A stretch of 64,000 nt of DNA from Roseococcus sp. SYP-B2431 (GCF_004336745.1 NZ_SJXD01000011.1:1287183-1351182), one strand, 5' to 3'; shown: positions 41,964 to 51,404, counted from the first letter of the stretch. Numbers and translations are program-made. The notes: generated by a model not told the origin, from the sequence alone.

Positions 41964-44809
41964 GCCGGCAGGGCCTCCACGACGGATTCGCAGCGCAGGC
42001 AGAGGGTCGGATGGGCGGCGGACCGGCCCACCTCCGGCAGCACGCGCCAGCAGCGCTCGCATTTCGCGCCCGGCGCCGCGGATACTTCGAGGGCGACCTC
42101 GGGTCCGGCGGCGATCGCGGCCTGGGAGACGATGAGGATCTCCGCCCAGTCCTCGGCGGCGAGCGTCCCGGCGGCGTCGCCCTCGGGCACGGTGAGCGAG
42201 ACGGCGGCCTGCAGCGAGGAGCCGATGGCGCCGTCGCGCCGCTGGTCCTCCAGGCTCGCCGTGACGAGGCGGCGGGTGCGGCGGATGTCGTTCCAGCGCG
42301 CCGCCACGGCCTCGTCGCGCCACTCGGCCGGAAGCTGCGGGAATTCCTGGAAGTGGACGCTCTCGGCGCCCTCTCCGAAGCGGGACAGCCAGGCCTCCTC
42401 CGCCGTGAAGCACAGCACGGGGGCGAGCCAGGCGCAGAGGCAGCGGTGCAGCTGGTCGATCACCGTGCGCGCGGCGCGGCGGCGCGGCGAGGAGGCCGCA
42501 TCGCAATAGAGGCTGTCCTTGCGGATGTCGAAGTAGAAGGCGCTCAGATCCGTCGAGCAGAAGGCGTGGATCTCCGGCAGCACGCCGCTCCAGTCGTAAT
42601 CGGCGACGGCCTTGCGGATGCGCGCGTCGAGCTCCGTCAGGCGATGCAGGACCCAGCGCTCCAGTTCCGGCATCTCGGCCACCGGGACCTTCTCGGCCTC
42701 GTCGAAGCCGGCGATGTTGCCGAGCAGCCAGCGCAGCGTGTTGCGCATGCGGCGGTAGAGCTCGGCCTGCTGCTCCAGGATGTTCTTGCCGATGCGGAGA
42801 TCTTCCGCCGTGTCGGAGTTCATCACCCACAGGCGCAGGATGTCGGCGCCGTACTTGGCGATCACCTCCTGCGGCGCGGTGACGTTGCCGAGCGATTTGG
42901 ACATCTTGCGGCCGCCCTCGTCCAGGACGAAGCCGTGGGTGAGGATGGCCTTGAAGGGCGCCACGCCGCGGCTGCCCACGGATTCCAGCAGCGAGGACTG
43001 GAACCAGCCGCGATGCTGGTCGGAGCCTTCGAGGTAGAGGTCGGCCGGGAAAGGCAGGCCGCGCGGCGGCAGGACGAAGGCGTGCGTGCTGCCGCTCTCG
43101 AACCACACGTCCACGATGTCCATCACCTGCTCGTAGTCGTCGGGGTTGCGGTGGTTGCCCCCGCCCGCGGAGCCGGCACCAGGATTCAGGAAGCGGGCGG
43201 CCGCGCCGGGCTGGTACCAGGCGTCGGCGCCCTCGGTCCGAAAAGCCTCGACGATGCCGTCCATCACGGACTGGTCGCGCAGCACCTCGCCCGTCTTCCT
43301 GTCCACGAAGACGGCGATCGGCACGCCCCAGGCGCGCTGGCGCGAGATGCACCAGTCCGGCCGGCCGGCGACCATGCTGCCGATGCGGTTGCGGCCGGCA
43401 TCGGGCACGAAATGCGTGGCGGCGATGGCGTCCAGCGCCTTGCGGCGGATCTCGTTGCTGTCGTCCATGGCGATGAACCATTGCGGCGTCGCGCGGAAGA
43501 TCACCGGCTTCTTGGAGCGCCAGCTATGCGGGTAGCTGTGCGTCATCTTCGATTTGGCGACCATGTTGCCGGCCGCCTCGACGGCCGCATAGACGGCATC
43601 GTGCGCCTTGAAGACGTGCAGCCCCTCGAAGCCCGGCGCGTGATGGGTGAAGGTGCCGTCGTCGTTCACGGTCTCGGGGATGGGCAGGCCGTGGATGCGG
43701 CCGAGGTTGAAGTCGTCCTCGCCATGACCCGGCGCGATGTGGACGAAGCCCGTGCCGGCCTCGGTCGTGACGAAGTCGCCGGCCAGGACGGGAACGTCGA
43801 AGTCGTAGCCATGCCCGCGCAGCGGATGGGCCGCGATGGCGCCTTCCAGCGCCGTGCCCTTCACGACCTGCTTGATGACATGCGCGACGAGGCCCGCATC
43901 CTCCGAAAATTTCGGCAGCAGCGGCAGCGCGACGATCACCGTCTCGCCCACCTTCAGGTGGCTGCCCTCGCGGGTATCGGCAACGTGCACGACCGCGTAG
44001 TCGATCTCGGGACCGTAGGCGACCGCGCGATTGCCCGGGATGGTCCAGGGCGTCGTCGTCCAGATGACGATGGAGGCGCCGGCGAACTTGCCCGAGACCA
44101 GCGGGAGGCGGGCCCAGAGCGTCGGGCTCACATGGTCGTGATACTCGATCTCCGCCTCGGCCAGCGCGGTCTTCTCGACAGGGCTCCACATCACCGGCCG
44201 CAGCCCGCGATAGAGCGAGCCGTTCATCAGGAACTTGCCGATTTCCCCGGCGATGACCGCTTCCGAGGGGAAATCCATGGTGGCGTAGCGGTCGGGCCAG
44301 TCGCCGGCGACGCCGAGCCGCTCGAACTCCTCGCGCTGAACGCCGAGCCAATGGGCCGCATAGGCGCGGCACTCGGCGCGGAACTCCAGCACCGGCACGT
44401 CGTCCTTCTTGCGGCCGCCCTGATACTTGCCCTTGGGGTTGCGGTACTCCTCCTCGACCTTCCATTCGATGGGCAGGCCGTGGCAGTCCCAGCCGGGGAT
44501 GTAGTTGGCGTCCTTGCCGGCCATCTGGGCGGCGCGGTTGATGACGTCCTTCAGGATCTTGTTGAGCGCGTGGCCGATGTGCAGCGGGCCGTTCGCATAG
44601 GGCGGGCCATCATGCAGCACGAATTTCGGCTTGCCGGCGGATTTGGCGCGGAGCCTGGTCCAGCTGTCGGAATCGGCCCACTTCTTCAGCAGCGCGGGCT
44701 CGCGCTTCGGCAGGTCGGCCTTCATGGGGAAGACAGTGGCGGGCAGGAAGACCGTCTTGCGGTAATCGCGCGCTGCGGTCTTGGTCTCGTCCACGGGAGC
44801 GTCGTTCAT
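41960..44809 (-). CDS. ileS: Isoleucyl-tRNA synthetase
   Basis: This is a 949-residue class I synthetase. The HIGH motif (PLHIGHALNK) is at about 77-80 and KMSKS (GGRKMSKSLGN) near residue 640, with the CP1 editing domain between (TTPWTIPGNRAV, GTGFVHIAPGHG). A C-terminal zinc site CERCWRV...CLRC matches the bacterial IleS1 type. The ATG at 44809 is the only sensible start. A 10-bp perfect hairpin lies 68-91 bases upstream. Confidence 0.97.
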   Translation of the reverse strand: MNDAPVDETKTAARDYRKTVFLPATVFPMKADLPKREPALLKKWADSDSWTRLRAKSAGKPKFVLHDGPPYANGPLHIGHALNKILKDVINRAAQMAGKDANYIPGWDCHGLPIEWKVEEEYRNPKGKYQGGRKKDDVPVLEFRAECRAYAAHWLGVQREEFERLGVAGDWPDRYATMDFPSEAVIAGEIGKFLMNGSLYRGLRPVMWSPVEKTALAEAEIEYHDHVSPTLWARLPLVSGKFAGASIVIWTTTPWTIPGNRAVAYGPEIDYAVVHVADTREGSHLKVGETVIVALPLLPKFSEDAGLVAHVIKQVVKGTALEGAIAAHPLRGHGYDFDVPVLAGDFVTTEAGTGFVHIAPGHGEDDFNLGRIHGLPIPETVNDDGTFTHHAPGFEGLHVFKAHDAVYAAVEAAGNMVAKSKMTHSYPHSWRSKKPVIFRATPQWFIAMDDSNEIRRKALDAIAATHFVPDAGRNRIGSMVAGRPDWCISRQRAWGVPIAVFVDRKTGEVLRDQSVMDGIVEAFRTEGADAWYQPGAAARFLNPGAGSAGGGNHRNPDDYEQVMDIVDVWFESGSTHAFVLPPRGLPFPADLYLEGSDQHRGWFQSSLLESVGSRGVAPFKAILTHGFVLDEGGRKMSKSLGNVTAPQEVIAKYGADILRLWVMNSDTAEDLRIGKNILEQQAELYRRMRNTLRWLLGNIAGFDEAEKVPVAEMPELERWVLHRLTELDARIRKAVADYDWSGVLPEIHAFCSTDLSAFYFDIRKDSLYCDAASSPRRRAARTVIDQLHRCLCAWLAPVLCFTAEEAWLSRFGEGAESVHFQEFPQLPAEWRDEAVAARWNDIRRTRRLVTASLEDQRRDGAIGSSLQAAVSLTVPEGDAAGTLAAEDWAEILIVSQAAIAAGPEVALEVSAAPGAKCERCWRVLPEVGRSAAHPTLCLRCESVVEALPA

Positions 44810-44876
44810 CGGGGTTCTCGTGCGCGGCCGGTTCTCGGAGAATGCGGCGCGTGAATAGGGGACGTACGGGTCTGAT

Positions 44877-44900
44877 CCCGGCCTTCAGGAGAAGGCCGGG
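44877..44900. promoter_or_regulatory. Perfect 10-bp hairpin upstream of ileS
   Basis: CCCGGCCTTC (44877-44886) and GAAGGCCGGG (44891-44900) with an AGGA loop lie in the divergent gap between ileS and a small unknown gene. No U-run follows on either strand, so a simple terminator is unlikely; it could be a leader element or protein-binding palindrome. Confidence 0.45.
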
Positions 44901-45007
44901 CCGGGAATTCGGCCAGAAACTCGGAACGTCCGGGTCGCGCTCATGCGGGAGATATGCGGATGTCGGGGGGTGGCGGTCAAGCGCCGGAACAGGGGAGCAG
45001 CTGCGTG

Positions 45008-45226
45008 ATGCAGGTCAATCGGAGCTTCGGGCGGGATCTGCGCCCCTGCGCCGGGCTGCGGGCGCTGCTGGCCACGCCGGCGGCGCGGATCGGCACCTTC
45101 GACGACCTGCGGCTGCGCCAGACGAGCAGGCTGCTGGTGCTGACCTCGCCGGAAGGCGAGGCGGTGATCGCGGAGGCCTGCCCGGCCTGCGGGGCCAAGC
45201 TCGGCGGCAGGCCGGCCCGGGCCTGA
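45008..45226 (+). CDS. Small protein with a CPACG motif
   Basis: This is a 72-residue basic protein with no signal peptide. Near the C-terminus CPACGAKLGG gives one CxxC knuckle, and there is another single Cys (RPCAG) earlier, so a small metal site is possible. GGGGAG lies about ten bases before the ATG. It is divergent from ileS and convergent with an 86-residue unknown. No family recognised. Confidence 0.5.
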   Translation: MQVNRSFGRDLRPCAGLRALLATPAARIGTFDDLRLRQTSRLLVLTSPEGEAVIAEACPACGAKLGGRPARA

Positions 45227-45229
45227 CGA

Positions 45230-45490
45230 TCAGATGGCGTCCGGGTCCACGCGCTGCCAGCCCGGCAGGAAATCGGGCGTCTGGCCGAGGGAGAGGACCA
45301 CGGCACGTTCCGTGCCGAGGGTCAGTTGGGGCGTCAGCCAGGGCACCGAATGGACGGCATAGGTGAGGCGCAGGGCCGCGCCGGTTCCGGGGATGTCGAG
45401 GTCCACGACGTAGTCGTCGGCCATCTCCTCCCGCAGGCTGGTGCGCCCGACCAGCTCCAGGCCGTCCTCGAGACTTACGTAGACTTTCAT
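45230..45490 (-). CDS. Hypothetical protein
   Basis: This is an 86-residue, probably beta-rich cytosolic protein (MKVYVSLEDGLELVGRTSLREEMADDYVVDLDIPG). GGAGG precedes the ATG. It lies 83 bases after ribF on the same strand and may be the last gene of that operon. No domain recognised. Confidence 0.55.
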   Translation of the reverse strand: MKVYVSLEDGLELVGRTSLREEMADDYVVDLDIPGTGAALRLTYAVHSVPWLTPQLTLGTERAVVLSLGQTPDFLPGWQRVDPDAI

Positions 45491-45573
45491 CCGCTTCGCC
45501 TCCGGGCTGTAGAAGCGGAACGCGCGGCGGGCGGCCCCGGATGCAGCGGGCGCAGGAAATTTGTGCGGCTGCG

Positions 45574-46560
45574 TCAACCCAAGAGGGTTCGCGCCTCGGC
45601 GGCATCGGCCTGGATCTGGGCGACCAGCGCCGAGAAATCCGGGAACTTCCGTTCCTCGCGGAGGAAGTGAACCAGGGCCACGCCGAGTTCCTGGCCGTAG
45701 AGGTCCTCGGCGAAGTCGAAGAGATGCGCCTCGAGCCGCGAGATGGGGTCGCCCCCCAGCGTCGGACGGCGGCCGAGATTGGCGACGCCCTTCACCACCC
45801 GCCCGTCCGGGAGCGTCACCAGCACGGCATAGACCCCGCGCGCCGGCTCCAGATGCCGGCCGAGCGGGATATTGGCCGTGGGGAAGCCGATGGTGCGGCC
45901 TCGCGCGTCGCCATGGGTCACGGCGCCGGTGATCGCGAAGTCCCGGCCCAGCATGGCGGCGGCGCGCTCGGGATAGCCGTCCTGCAGCAGGCGGCGGATG
46001 CGGGTGGAGCTGATGGCGCCCTGCGCGTCCTTCACATGCGGGACGATGGAAAGGCCGATGCCATGCGCCTCGGCGAACTGCCCGAGGAGGGTCACGTCGC
46101 CGCCGCGGCGGTGGCCGAAGGCGAAGTCGGGCCCGCAGGCCAAGTGGCGCACGCCCAGCGCCTCCACCAGCACCGACTGGCAGAAATCCTCGGCCGACAT
46201 GGCGGCGAGCTCGGCGCCGAAGGGCAGCGCGATGACGTGCCGGGCGCCATGGGCGCCGAGGATGGCGGCCTTGGCGGGCAGCAGGGCCAGCCGGAACGGC
46301 GGATCGTCGGGGCGGAAATGCTCGCGCGGATGCGGCTCGAAGGTCAGCGCGCCCAGCGTGAGGTCCGGCCGCGCCTGATGCGCGGCGGCCAGCACGGCGA
46401 GATGGCCGAGATGCACGCCGTCGAGATTGCCCAGCGCCAGCGTGGCGCCCCGCGCGGCTTCGGGGAGGCCGTGCCAATCGGTATGGACCTGCACGCGACC
46501 GCCGGGCGGCCGGTTCAGCTCTCCGCGCCTGTCGGCGCTCCGATCACCGGACGCCATCAT
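45574..46560 (-). CDS. ribF: Bifunctional riboflavin kinase / FAD synthetase
   Basis: This is a 328-residue enzyme that makes FMN and FAD from riboflavin. The N-terminal adenylyltransferase domain has LALGNLDGVHLGHLAVL (GxxHxGH), FEPHPREHF and SSTRIRRLL; the C-terminal kinase domain has GRTIGFPTANI, GVYAVLV and EAHLFDF. The first of two adjacent ATGs overlaps the upstream stop as ATGA. An N-terminal extension of about 20 polar residues is slightly longer than usual. Confidence 0.95.
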   Translation of the reverse strand: MMASGDRSADRRGELNRPPGGRVQVHTDWHGLPEAARGATLALGNLDGVHLGHLAVLAAAHQARPDLTLGALTFEPHPREHFRPDDPPFRLALLPAKAAILGAHGARHVIALPFGAELAAMSAEDFCQSVLVEALGVRHLACGPDFAFGHRRGGDVTLLGQFAEAHGIGLSIVPHVKDAQGAISSTRIRRLLQDGYPERAAAMLGRDFAITGAVTHGDARGRTIGFPTANIPLGRHLEPARGVYAVLVTLPDGRVVKGVANLGRRPTLGGDPISRLEAHLFDFAEDLYGQELGVALVHFLREERKFPDFSALVAQIQADAAEARTLLG

Positions 46561-47138
46561 GCCTCGGTCTGCGTCATCCAGCGCGTGACCTTGGGCGGCT
46601 CCCAGCTCGCCAGCATGTCCAGCGCCTGCTCCGGCCTGCGCGCCTGCAGCGCGAGGCCGGCATGCTGCGGCCGGATGAAGCCCTCGCCCTCCATGCGCTC
46701 GAGCAGCGCGAAATACGGCGCCCAGTAGCCATGGGTGTCCAGGAAGACGAGGCCCTTCCGATGGATGCCGAGCTGCGACCAGGACTGGATCTCCACCGCC
46801 TCCTCCAGCGTCCCGATGCCGCCCGGCAGCACGATGAAGCCGTCGGAGAGGTCGTTCATCATCGCCTTGCGGACGTGCATGGAGGGCACCACCCGCAGGT
46901 CGGTGACTTCGCCATGGCCGAGCTCGCGCTCCATCAGCGCCTCCGGGATGACGCCGATCACCTCGGCTCCGCCGCGGATCGCCGCATCGGCGACCACGCC
47001 CATCAGCCCGACCTTGCCGCCGCCATAGACGAGGCCCAGGCCGCGCTTCGCGATGGCCGTGCCGAGCGCGTCGGCGAGCCGGGCGTGCCCCTCGTCGTGT
47101 CCGGGCTGGGCGCCGCAGAAGACGCAGACGCGCTTCAT
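46557..47138 (-). CDS. LOG family protein (TIGR00730 Rossmann fold)
   Basis: This 193-residue protein has the LOG signatures VYGGGKVGLMGVVAD, MHVRKAMM and LPGGIGTLEEAVEIQSWSQLG (PGGxGTxxE). LOG proteins are cytokinin riboside 5'-phosphate phosphoribohydrolases; many bacterial ones cleave AMP-like nucleotides, so the physiological substrate is open. It overlaps the MaoC gene upstream and ribF downstream, each by 4 bases. Confidence 0.92.
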   Translation of the reverse strand: MKRVCVFCGAQPGHDEGHARLADALGTAIAKRGLGLVYGGGKVGLMGVVADAAIRGGAEVIGVIPEALMERELGHGEVTDLRVVPSMHVRKAMMNDLSDGFIVLPGGIGTLEEAVEIQSWSQLGIHRKGLVFLDTHGYWAPYFALLERMEGEGFIRPQHAGLALQARRPEQALDMLASWEPPKVTRWMTQTEA

Positions 47139-47557
47139 GCGGGGCGCCCCTGCACGAGCATGACCGCCTCGCCTTCCACGACCTTCTTGCCCGCGACGGT
47201 GCAGACGGTGGCCAGCGTCGCGCGCTTCTTCTCCGGGTCCAGCGCGGTGACGGTGACGGTGGCCGTGACGGTCGCGCCGATCCGCACCGGCGCGCGGAAG
47301 CGCAGGCTCTGGTCCAGATAGATGGAGCCCGGCCCGGGCAGCCTGGTGCCGAGCACGGTGGAGATCAGCCCGGCCGAGAGCATCCCGTGCGCGATGCGCT
47401 CCTTGAACATGGTGGTGGCGGCGAACTCGGCATTGATGTGGACCGGATTGGTGTCGCCCGTCACGGCCGAGAAGAGGAGGATGTCGGCCTCGGTGATCGT
47501 CTTGGCGAAGCTGGCGGTCTGGCCGACCGACAGGTCCTCGAAATACTGCGCTTCCAT
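47135..47557 (-). CDS. MaoC-type (R)-specific enoyl-CoA hydratase
   Basis: This is a 140-residue single hot-dog-fold hydratase. The catalytic segment ITEADILLFSAVTGDTNPVHINAEFA...IAHGML carries the Asp and His of the (R)-hydratase 2 motif. Members hydrate trans-2-enoyl-CoA for fatty-acid oxidation or polyhydroxyalkanoate supply. It is the first gene of the MaoC-LOG-ribF unit. Confidence 0.9.
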   Translation of the reverse strand: MEAQYFEDLSVGQTASFAKTITEADILLFSAVTGDTNPVHINAEFAATTMFKERIAHGMLSAGLISTVLGTRLPGPGSIYLDQSLRFRAPVRIGATVTATVTVTALDPEKKRATLATVCTVAGKKVVEGEAVMLVQGRPA

Positions 47558-47643
47558 AGCCGGCGGGCCCTCTCTGCGTCGCCCTCGTGTCTAGCCGAAA
47601 GCGATCGCCGGGGAAACGAGCGGGGCGCGGTCCCGCCCCGCGC

Positions 47644-49449
47644 TCAGATCGACAGGCCGCGTGCCGCCATTGCCTTGAGGAAGTTCGGCTCGGGATGGGG
47701 CAGCGGCGGCAGATCCCAGGAGCCGGTGCCGATCGGGCGGATGTCCCGGTCCACCGGCACCTCGACCAGATAGGGGCGGTTCGCGCGGATAGCAGCCTGG
47801 ATCGCATCCTCCACCTCGCCGGCATGGGTCACGCGGTGCGAGGCCACGCCGAAGGACTTGGCCAGCATCGCGAAATCCGGGCTGTAGAGCTCGCCGGTGC
47901 GCTGGATCTCGAAGCCCGTGGCCAGCTCGCGCCCGCCGAACATGCCGTGCTGAATGTCGCGGATCGAGCAGAAGCCGTTGTTGTTCCAGACCACCCAGAC
48001 CACGGGGATGTCGTATTCCACGGCCGTCGCCAGTGCATGCGGCGTCATGAGGAAGGAGCCGTCGCCGACCACCGCGACGCAGGGCCGGTCCGGCGCGGCG
48101 AGCTTGGCGCCCAGGATGCCCGAGGTGGCGAAGCCCATCGCCGCGAAGCCCCAGGAGTGGATCAGATGCCGCGGGCGCATGGTGTCCATGAGCTGGACGA
48201 TCCAGTTGTGGTGCACGCCCACATCGGAGGCCACGATCGCATTCTCGGGGATGGCGCGGGACAGGGCCCGCATCAGCCGCTCGGGGCGCAGCGGCATCTG
48301 GTCGCTCGCGGCCAGCCCGTCCTGGTACTCGCGCCAGACCGTGCGGCCCTTCTCCAGCCGCGCGATCCAACCCGCGAGGTCGCGCCCGTCGTCCAGGCGC
48401 GGCCGGGCGGCCCCGATGAGGAATTCCAGGCTCGCCTTCGCATCGCCCAGGATGCCGTATTCGGCCGGGTAGTTGCGGCCGATCTCGCTGGGGTCGATGT
48501 CGATCTGGATCAGCCGCGAGGGCGGGACCGAGAGCGTGTAGCCGTCGAGCCAGGCGCTGGTCGCCCGGTCGTCGAAGGAGAAGCCGATGGCGAGGATGAC
48601 GTCGGCGTTCTTCGTGGCGTCATTGGCCGCATAGGCGCCGTTGCGCCCGGTCGCGCCGAAGGCCAGCGCGTGGCGGTCGGGGATCGCGCCCTTGCCGTTG
48701 GGGCTGGTGACGACCGGAATGCCGGTCAGCTCGGCGAAGGACACCAGCTCGTCGCAGGCGCCGCCGAGGATCACCCCCTGCCCCGCGATGATCACGGGCT
48801 GGCGCGCGCCCAGCAGCAGGTCGAGCGCGGCCGAGAGCTCGCGCGGATTGCCGGGCGCGCCATTGACCACGCGGCTGGGCGCGGCGGCCGGGCGCACCGC
48901 CGTCTCCTCGACGAAGACATTGAGCGGCACGTCGAGATGGACCGGCCCCGGCCGGCCCGAGGTCAGCAGGTCCCAGGCCTGGGTCACGGCCAGCGGCACC
49001 ATGTCCGCCCGCGTCGGCTGGAAGGAGCGCTTCACGTAGGGCCGCATGACGGCGGGGAAATCGCCCTGGAAGTGCCGGCCCGTCTCCTGGAACGGTCCCC
49101 GGTTGAACTGGCCGGTCGGCACATTGCCGGTGATGGCCAGGAAGGCCGAGGAATCCGCCGCCGCCGCCGCGACGGCCATCACGATATTCGCCGAGCCCGG
49201 CCCGCAGGAGGTGAAGGTCGCCACCGGCTCGCCGCGCACCTTGTAGTAGGCGTCCGCCATGTGGCCCGCCGTCTGCTCGTGATGCGTGGAGATGGTCCTG
49301 ATGCGGTTCTGCGCCTTGAAGGCGGCGTCCATGAAGCCGGTGATGCCATGGCCGCAGAGGCCGAAGAGATAGGGCACCTTCTGCTTCACCAGATGGTCGA
49401 GAATGATGTCGGCGCCGTTCATCAGCGCCTGCTTGTTGCTGCCGTCCAT
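47644..49449 (-). CDS. Thiamine diphosphate-dependent enzyme, acetolactate synthase-like
   Basis: This is a 601-residue enzyme with the three ThDP-domain order. The catalytic Glu sits in THHEQTAGHMADAYYK, the central domain has PVIIAGQGV, and the cofactor motif GDGSFLMTPHALATAVEYDIPVVWVVWNNNG is at about residues 465-496. It is near but not identical to acetolactate synthase or glyoxylate carboligase; no small subunit or ilvC is adjacent. With an IclR regulator upstream and a divergent Bug receptor it looks catabolic (inference). Confidence 0.85.
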   Translation of the reverse strand: MDGSNKQALMNGADIILDHLVKQKVPYLFGLCGHGITGFMDAAFKAQNRIRTISTHHEQTAGHMADAYYKVRGEPVATFTSCGPGSANIVMAVAAAAADSSAFLAITGNVPTGQFNRGPFQETGRHFQGDFPAVMRPYVKRSFQPTRADMVPLAVTQAWDLLTSGRPGPVHLDVPLNVFVEETAVRPAAAPSRVVNGAPGNPRELSAALDLLLGARQPVIIAGQGVILGGACDELVSFAELTGIPVVTSPNGKGAIPDRHALAFGATGRNGAYAANDATKNADVILAIGFSFDDRATSAWLDGYTLSVPPSRLIQIDIDPSEIGRNYPAEYGILGDAKASLEFLIGAARPRLDDGRDLAGWIARLEKGRTVWREYQDGLAASDQMPLRPERLMRALSRAIPENAIVASDVGVHHNWIVQLMDTMRPRHLIHSWGFAAMGFATSGILGAKLAAPDRPCVAVVGDGSFLMTPHALATAVEYDIPVVWVVWNNNGFCSIRDIQHGMFGGRELATGFEIQRTGELYSPDFAMLAKSFGVASHRVTHAGEVEDAIQAAIRANRPYLVEVPVDRDIRPIGTGSWDLPPLPHPEPNFLKAMAARGLSI

Positions 49450-49480
49450 GGACGTGTCGTCTCCCGTTGATGGTCTTGGT

Positions 49481-50284
49481 TCAGGCGGCCGCCATGGAGG
49501 GGCTGCCGAGCATGCGCGAGATGCGCAGCGCCGTCGCCTTCACCTGCGGGACGAGCGCGGCGACGCGCGCGGGATCCATGCGGGAGGCGGGGGCGGAGAT
49601 GGCGAGCGCGGCGGTGGGCCGGCCCGAATGGTCGGTGATTGGCGCGGCGAGGCAGCGCAGCCCGGCCTCGATCTCCTCCTCGTCCTGCGCGTAGCCGTCC
49701 AGCCGCGCGCGGTGCAGCGCCTCGCGCAGCCCCCCGGGCGTGGTGAGGGTGCGCTCGGTGAAGCGCGCCATGCCCTGGGCAGCGATCACGGCATCCACCT
49801 CGCCGTCCGGCAGATAGGCCATCAGCACCTTGCCCAGCGCGCTGGCATGGGCGGGGCTGCGCTTGCCCACGGCGGAATGCATCCGGACCGCGCGCGTGCC
49901 GTCCACGATCTGCACGGTGACCACGACGCCGTCGTGCAGGATGCCGACATGCACCGTCTCGCCGGTGCTCTCCGCCAGATCCTGCAGCGGCGGCAGCGCC
50001 TGCCAGCGAAGCTGCTCGTGCCGGACGGCGGCCGCGCCCAGCGCGTGCAGGCCGAGGCCCGGCGCGTAGCGGCCGGTCGCCGCATCCTTCGCCAGGTAGC
50101 CGAACTGCTCGAGGGTGTGCAGCACGCGGAAGATCGTCGCCTTGCTCTCGCCGAGATGCGTGGAGAGGTCCGCGAGGCTCCAGCTGTTCCGCGCCCCGAA
50201 GCAGTCCAGCACCTCCAGCCCGCGGTGAAGCGAGGCGAGGAGGTAGGGGTCCTTGGGACCGTCGGTTCGGCCGGACTGCGGCAT
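49481..50284 (-). CDS. IclR-family transcriptional regulator
   Basis: This is a 267-residue regulator with an N-terminal winged helix (SLADLSTHLGESKATIFRVLHTLEQFGYL, about 36-64) and the IclR effector domain (GETVHVGILHDGVVVTVQIV, HASALGKVLMAYLP, EEEIEAGLRCLAAPITD). AAGGAAA precedes the ATG. It is 31 bases upstream of the ThDP enzyme on the same strand and divergent from a Bug-type receptor, so it probably controls both. Confidence 0.92.
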   Translation of the reverse strand: MPQSGRTDGPKDPYLLASLHRGLEVLDCFGARNSWSLADLSTHLGESKATIFRVLHTLEQFGYLAKDAATGRYAPGLGLHALGAAAVRHEQLRWQALPPLQDLAESTGETVHVGILHDGVVVTVQIVDGTRAVRMHSAVGKRSPAHASALGKVLMAYLPDGEVDAVIAAQGMARFTERTLTTPGGLREALHRARLDGYAQDEEEIEAGLRCLAAPITDHSGRPTAALAISAPASRMDPARVAALVPQVKATALRISRMLGSPSMAAA

Positions 50285-50349
50285 GCCATTTCCTTCATGC
50301 GCCGGGCGAGGTGTCGCAGGGCGAAATACATTCTCGGTCTCAGATACAG

Positions 50350-50390
50350 TTGACGGCCCTTTCTGAAAAGCGTTTCGTCCGATGAAACGC
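50350..50390 (+). promoter_or_regulatory. Candidate IclR operator overlapping a Bug-gene promoter
   Basis: The divergent gap contains the palindrome GCGTTTC (50370-50376), spacer GTCCGAT, GAAACGC (50384-50390). A possible promoter TTGACG (50350-50355) and TTTCGT (50373-50378), 17 bases apart, overlaps its left arm. A regulator bound there would block transcription of the Bug gene. Assigned by position and symmetry only. Confidence 0.5.
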
Positions 50391-50435
50391 AGAGACGGTC
50401 GTCCAACGCCGTCCACAGGGAGAGGAATGATAGGA

Positions 50436-51404
50436 ATGAAGCGCCTTATTGCCGCCGCCGTGGCCCTGCTCGTCGCCGGGGCAGCCCCCCTGAGCGCCCA
50501 GGAATTCCCCAGCCGCCAGATCAACGTCATCGTCGTCTTCGCGCCCGGCGGGGCGACGGACGTGCTGGCCCGCATCGTCAGCGACCACATGATGCGGACG
50601 CTGAACCAGCGCGTGGTGGTGGAGAACCTCTCCGGCGCCGGCGGCACGATCGGCGGAGCGCGCGGCGCGCAGGCGGCGCCCGACGGCTACACGCTGACGG
50701 TGGGCAGCCTCGGCAGCCATTCCGCCGCCCCCTCGATCTACCGCAACATCGCCTACGACCCGCGCGAGCTGCAGCCCATCGGGCTCATCGCCGGCACGCC
50801 GCTCTACTTCGTGGTGCGCAACGGCTTCCCGGCGCGGACCCTGCAGGAGTTCCTGGGCCATGTGCGGGAGAATCCGGGCCGCGTCACCAATGCGCATGCG
50901 GGGATCGGCTCCACCAACCATCTGGCCTGCGCGCTCTTCGCCCATGTCGCCGGCGTGCAGTTCAACAACATCCCCTATCGCGGCGAAGGCCCGGCGCTGA
51001 ACGACGTGGTGGCGCAGCAGGTGGACAGCGCCTGCCTGCTGGCGCCGGCCGCCGTGCCGCAGATCCAGTCCGGCACCATGCGCGGCCTGCTCATCGCCGC
51101 CACCGGGCCCGGTGCGGGCGGACAGGTTCCCTCGGCGGTCCAGGCGGGGCTGCCGGACTTCATCTTCCAGGGCTGGAACGCGATCTTCGCGCCGCGGGGC
51201 ACGCCCGCCCCGGTGGTCGCCAGGCTCGACGGCGCGCTGCGCGCGGCGCTGGCCGACCCGGCCATCCGCCAGCGGATCGAGGGGCTGGGCTCCATCCCCG
51301 CCGCGCCGGACCAGCAGGGCCCCGAGGCGCTGGCGCGGATGGTGAGGGCGGAGGTGGACCGCTGGGCGACGGTGGTGCGCGCCGCGGGGATCGAGCCGCA
51401 ATAG
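50436..51404 (+). CDS. Bug-family tripartite tricarboxylate transporter substrate-binding protein
   Basis: This is a 322-residue periplasmic binding protein. A Sec signal peptide MKRLIAAAVALLVAGAAPLSA leads into FPSRQINVIVVFAPGGATDVLARIV, VVVENLSGAGGTIGG and AAPDGYTL, the Bug signatures. It is most likely the receptor for the substrate of the divergent ThDP-enzyme locus. An alternative in-frame ATG at 50427 adds three residues and fits the GGGAGAGG site about equally well. Confidence 0.92.
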   Translation: MKRLIAAAVALLVAGAAPLSAQEFPSRQINVIVVFAPGGATDVLARIVSDHMMRTLNQRVVVENLSGAGGTIGGARGAQAAPDGYTLTVGSLGSHSAAPSIYRNIAYDPRELQPIGLIAGTPLYFVVRNGFPARTLQEFLGHVRENPGRVTNAHAGIGSTNHLACALFAHVAGVQFNNIPYRGEGPALNDVVAQQVDSACLLAPAAVPQIQSGTMRGLLIAATGPGAGGQVPSAVQAGLPDFIFQGWNAIFAPRGTPAPVVARLDGALRAALADPAIRQRIEGLGSIPAAPDQQGPEALARMVRAEVDRWATVVRAAGIEPQ

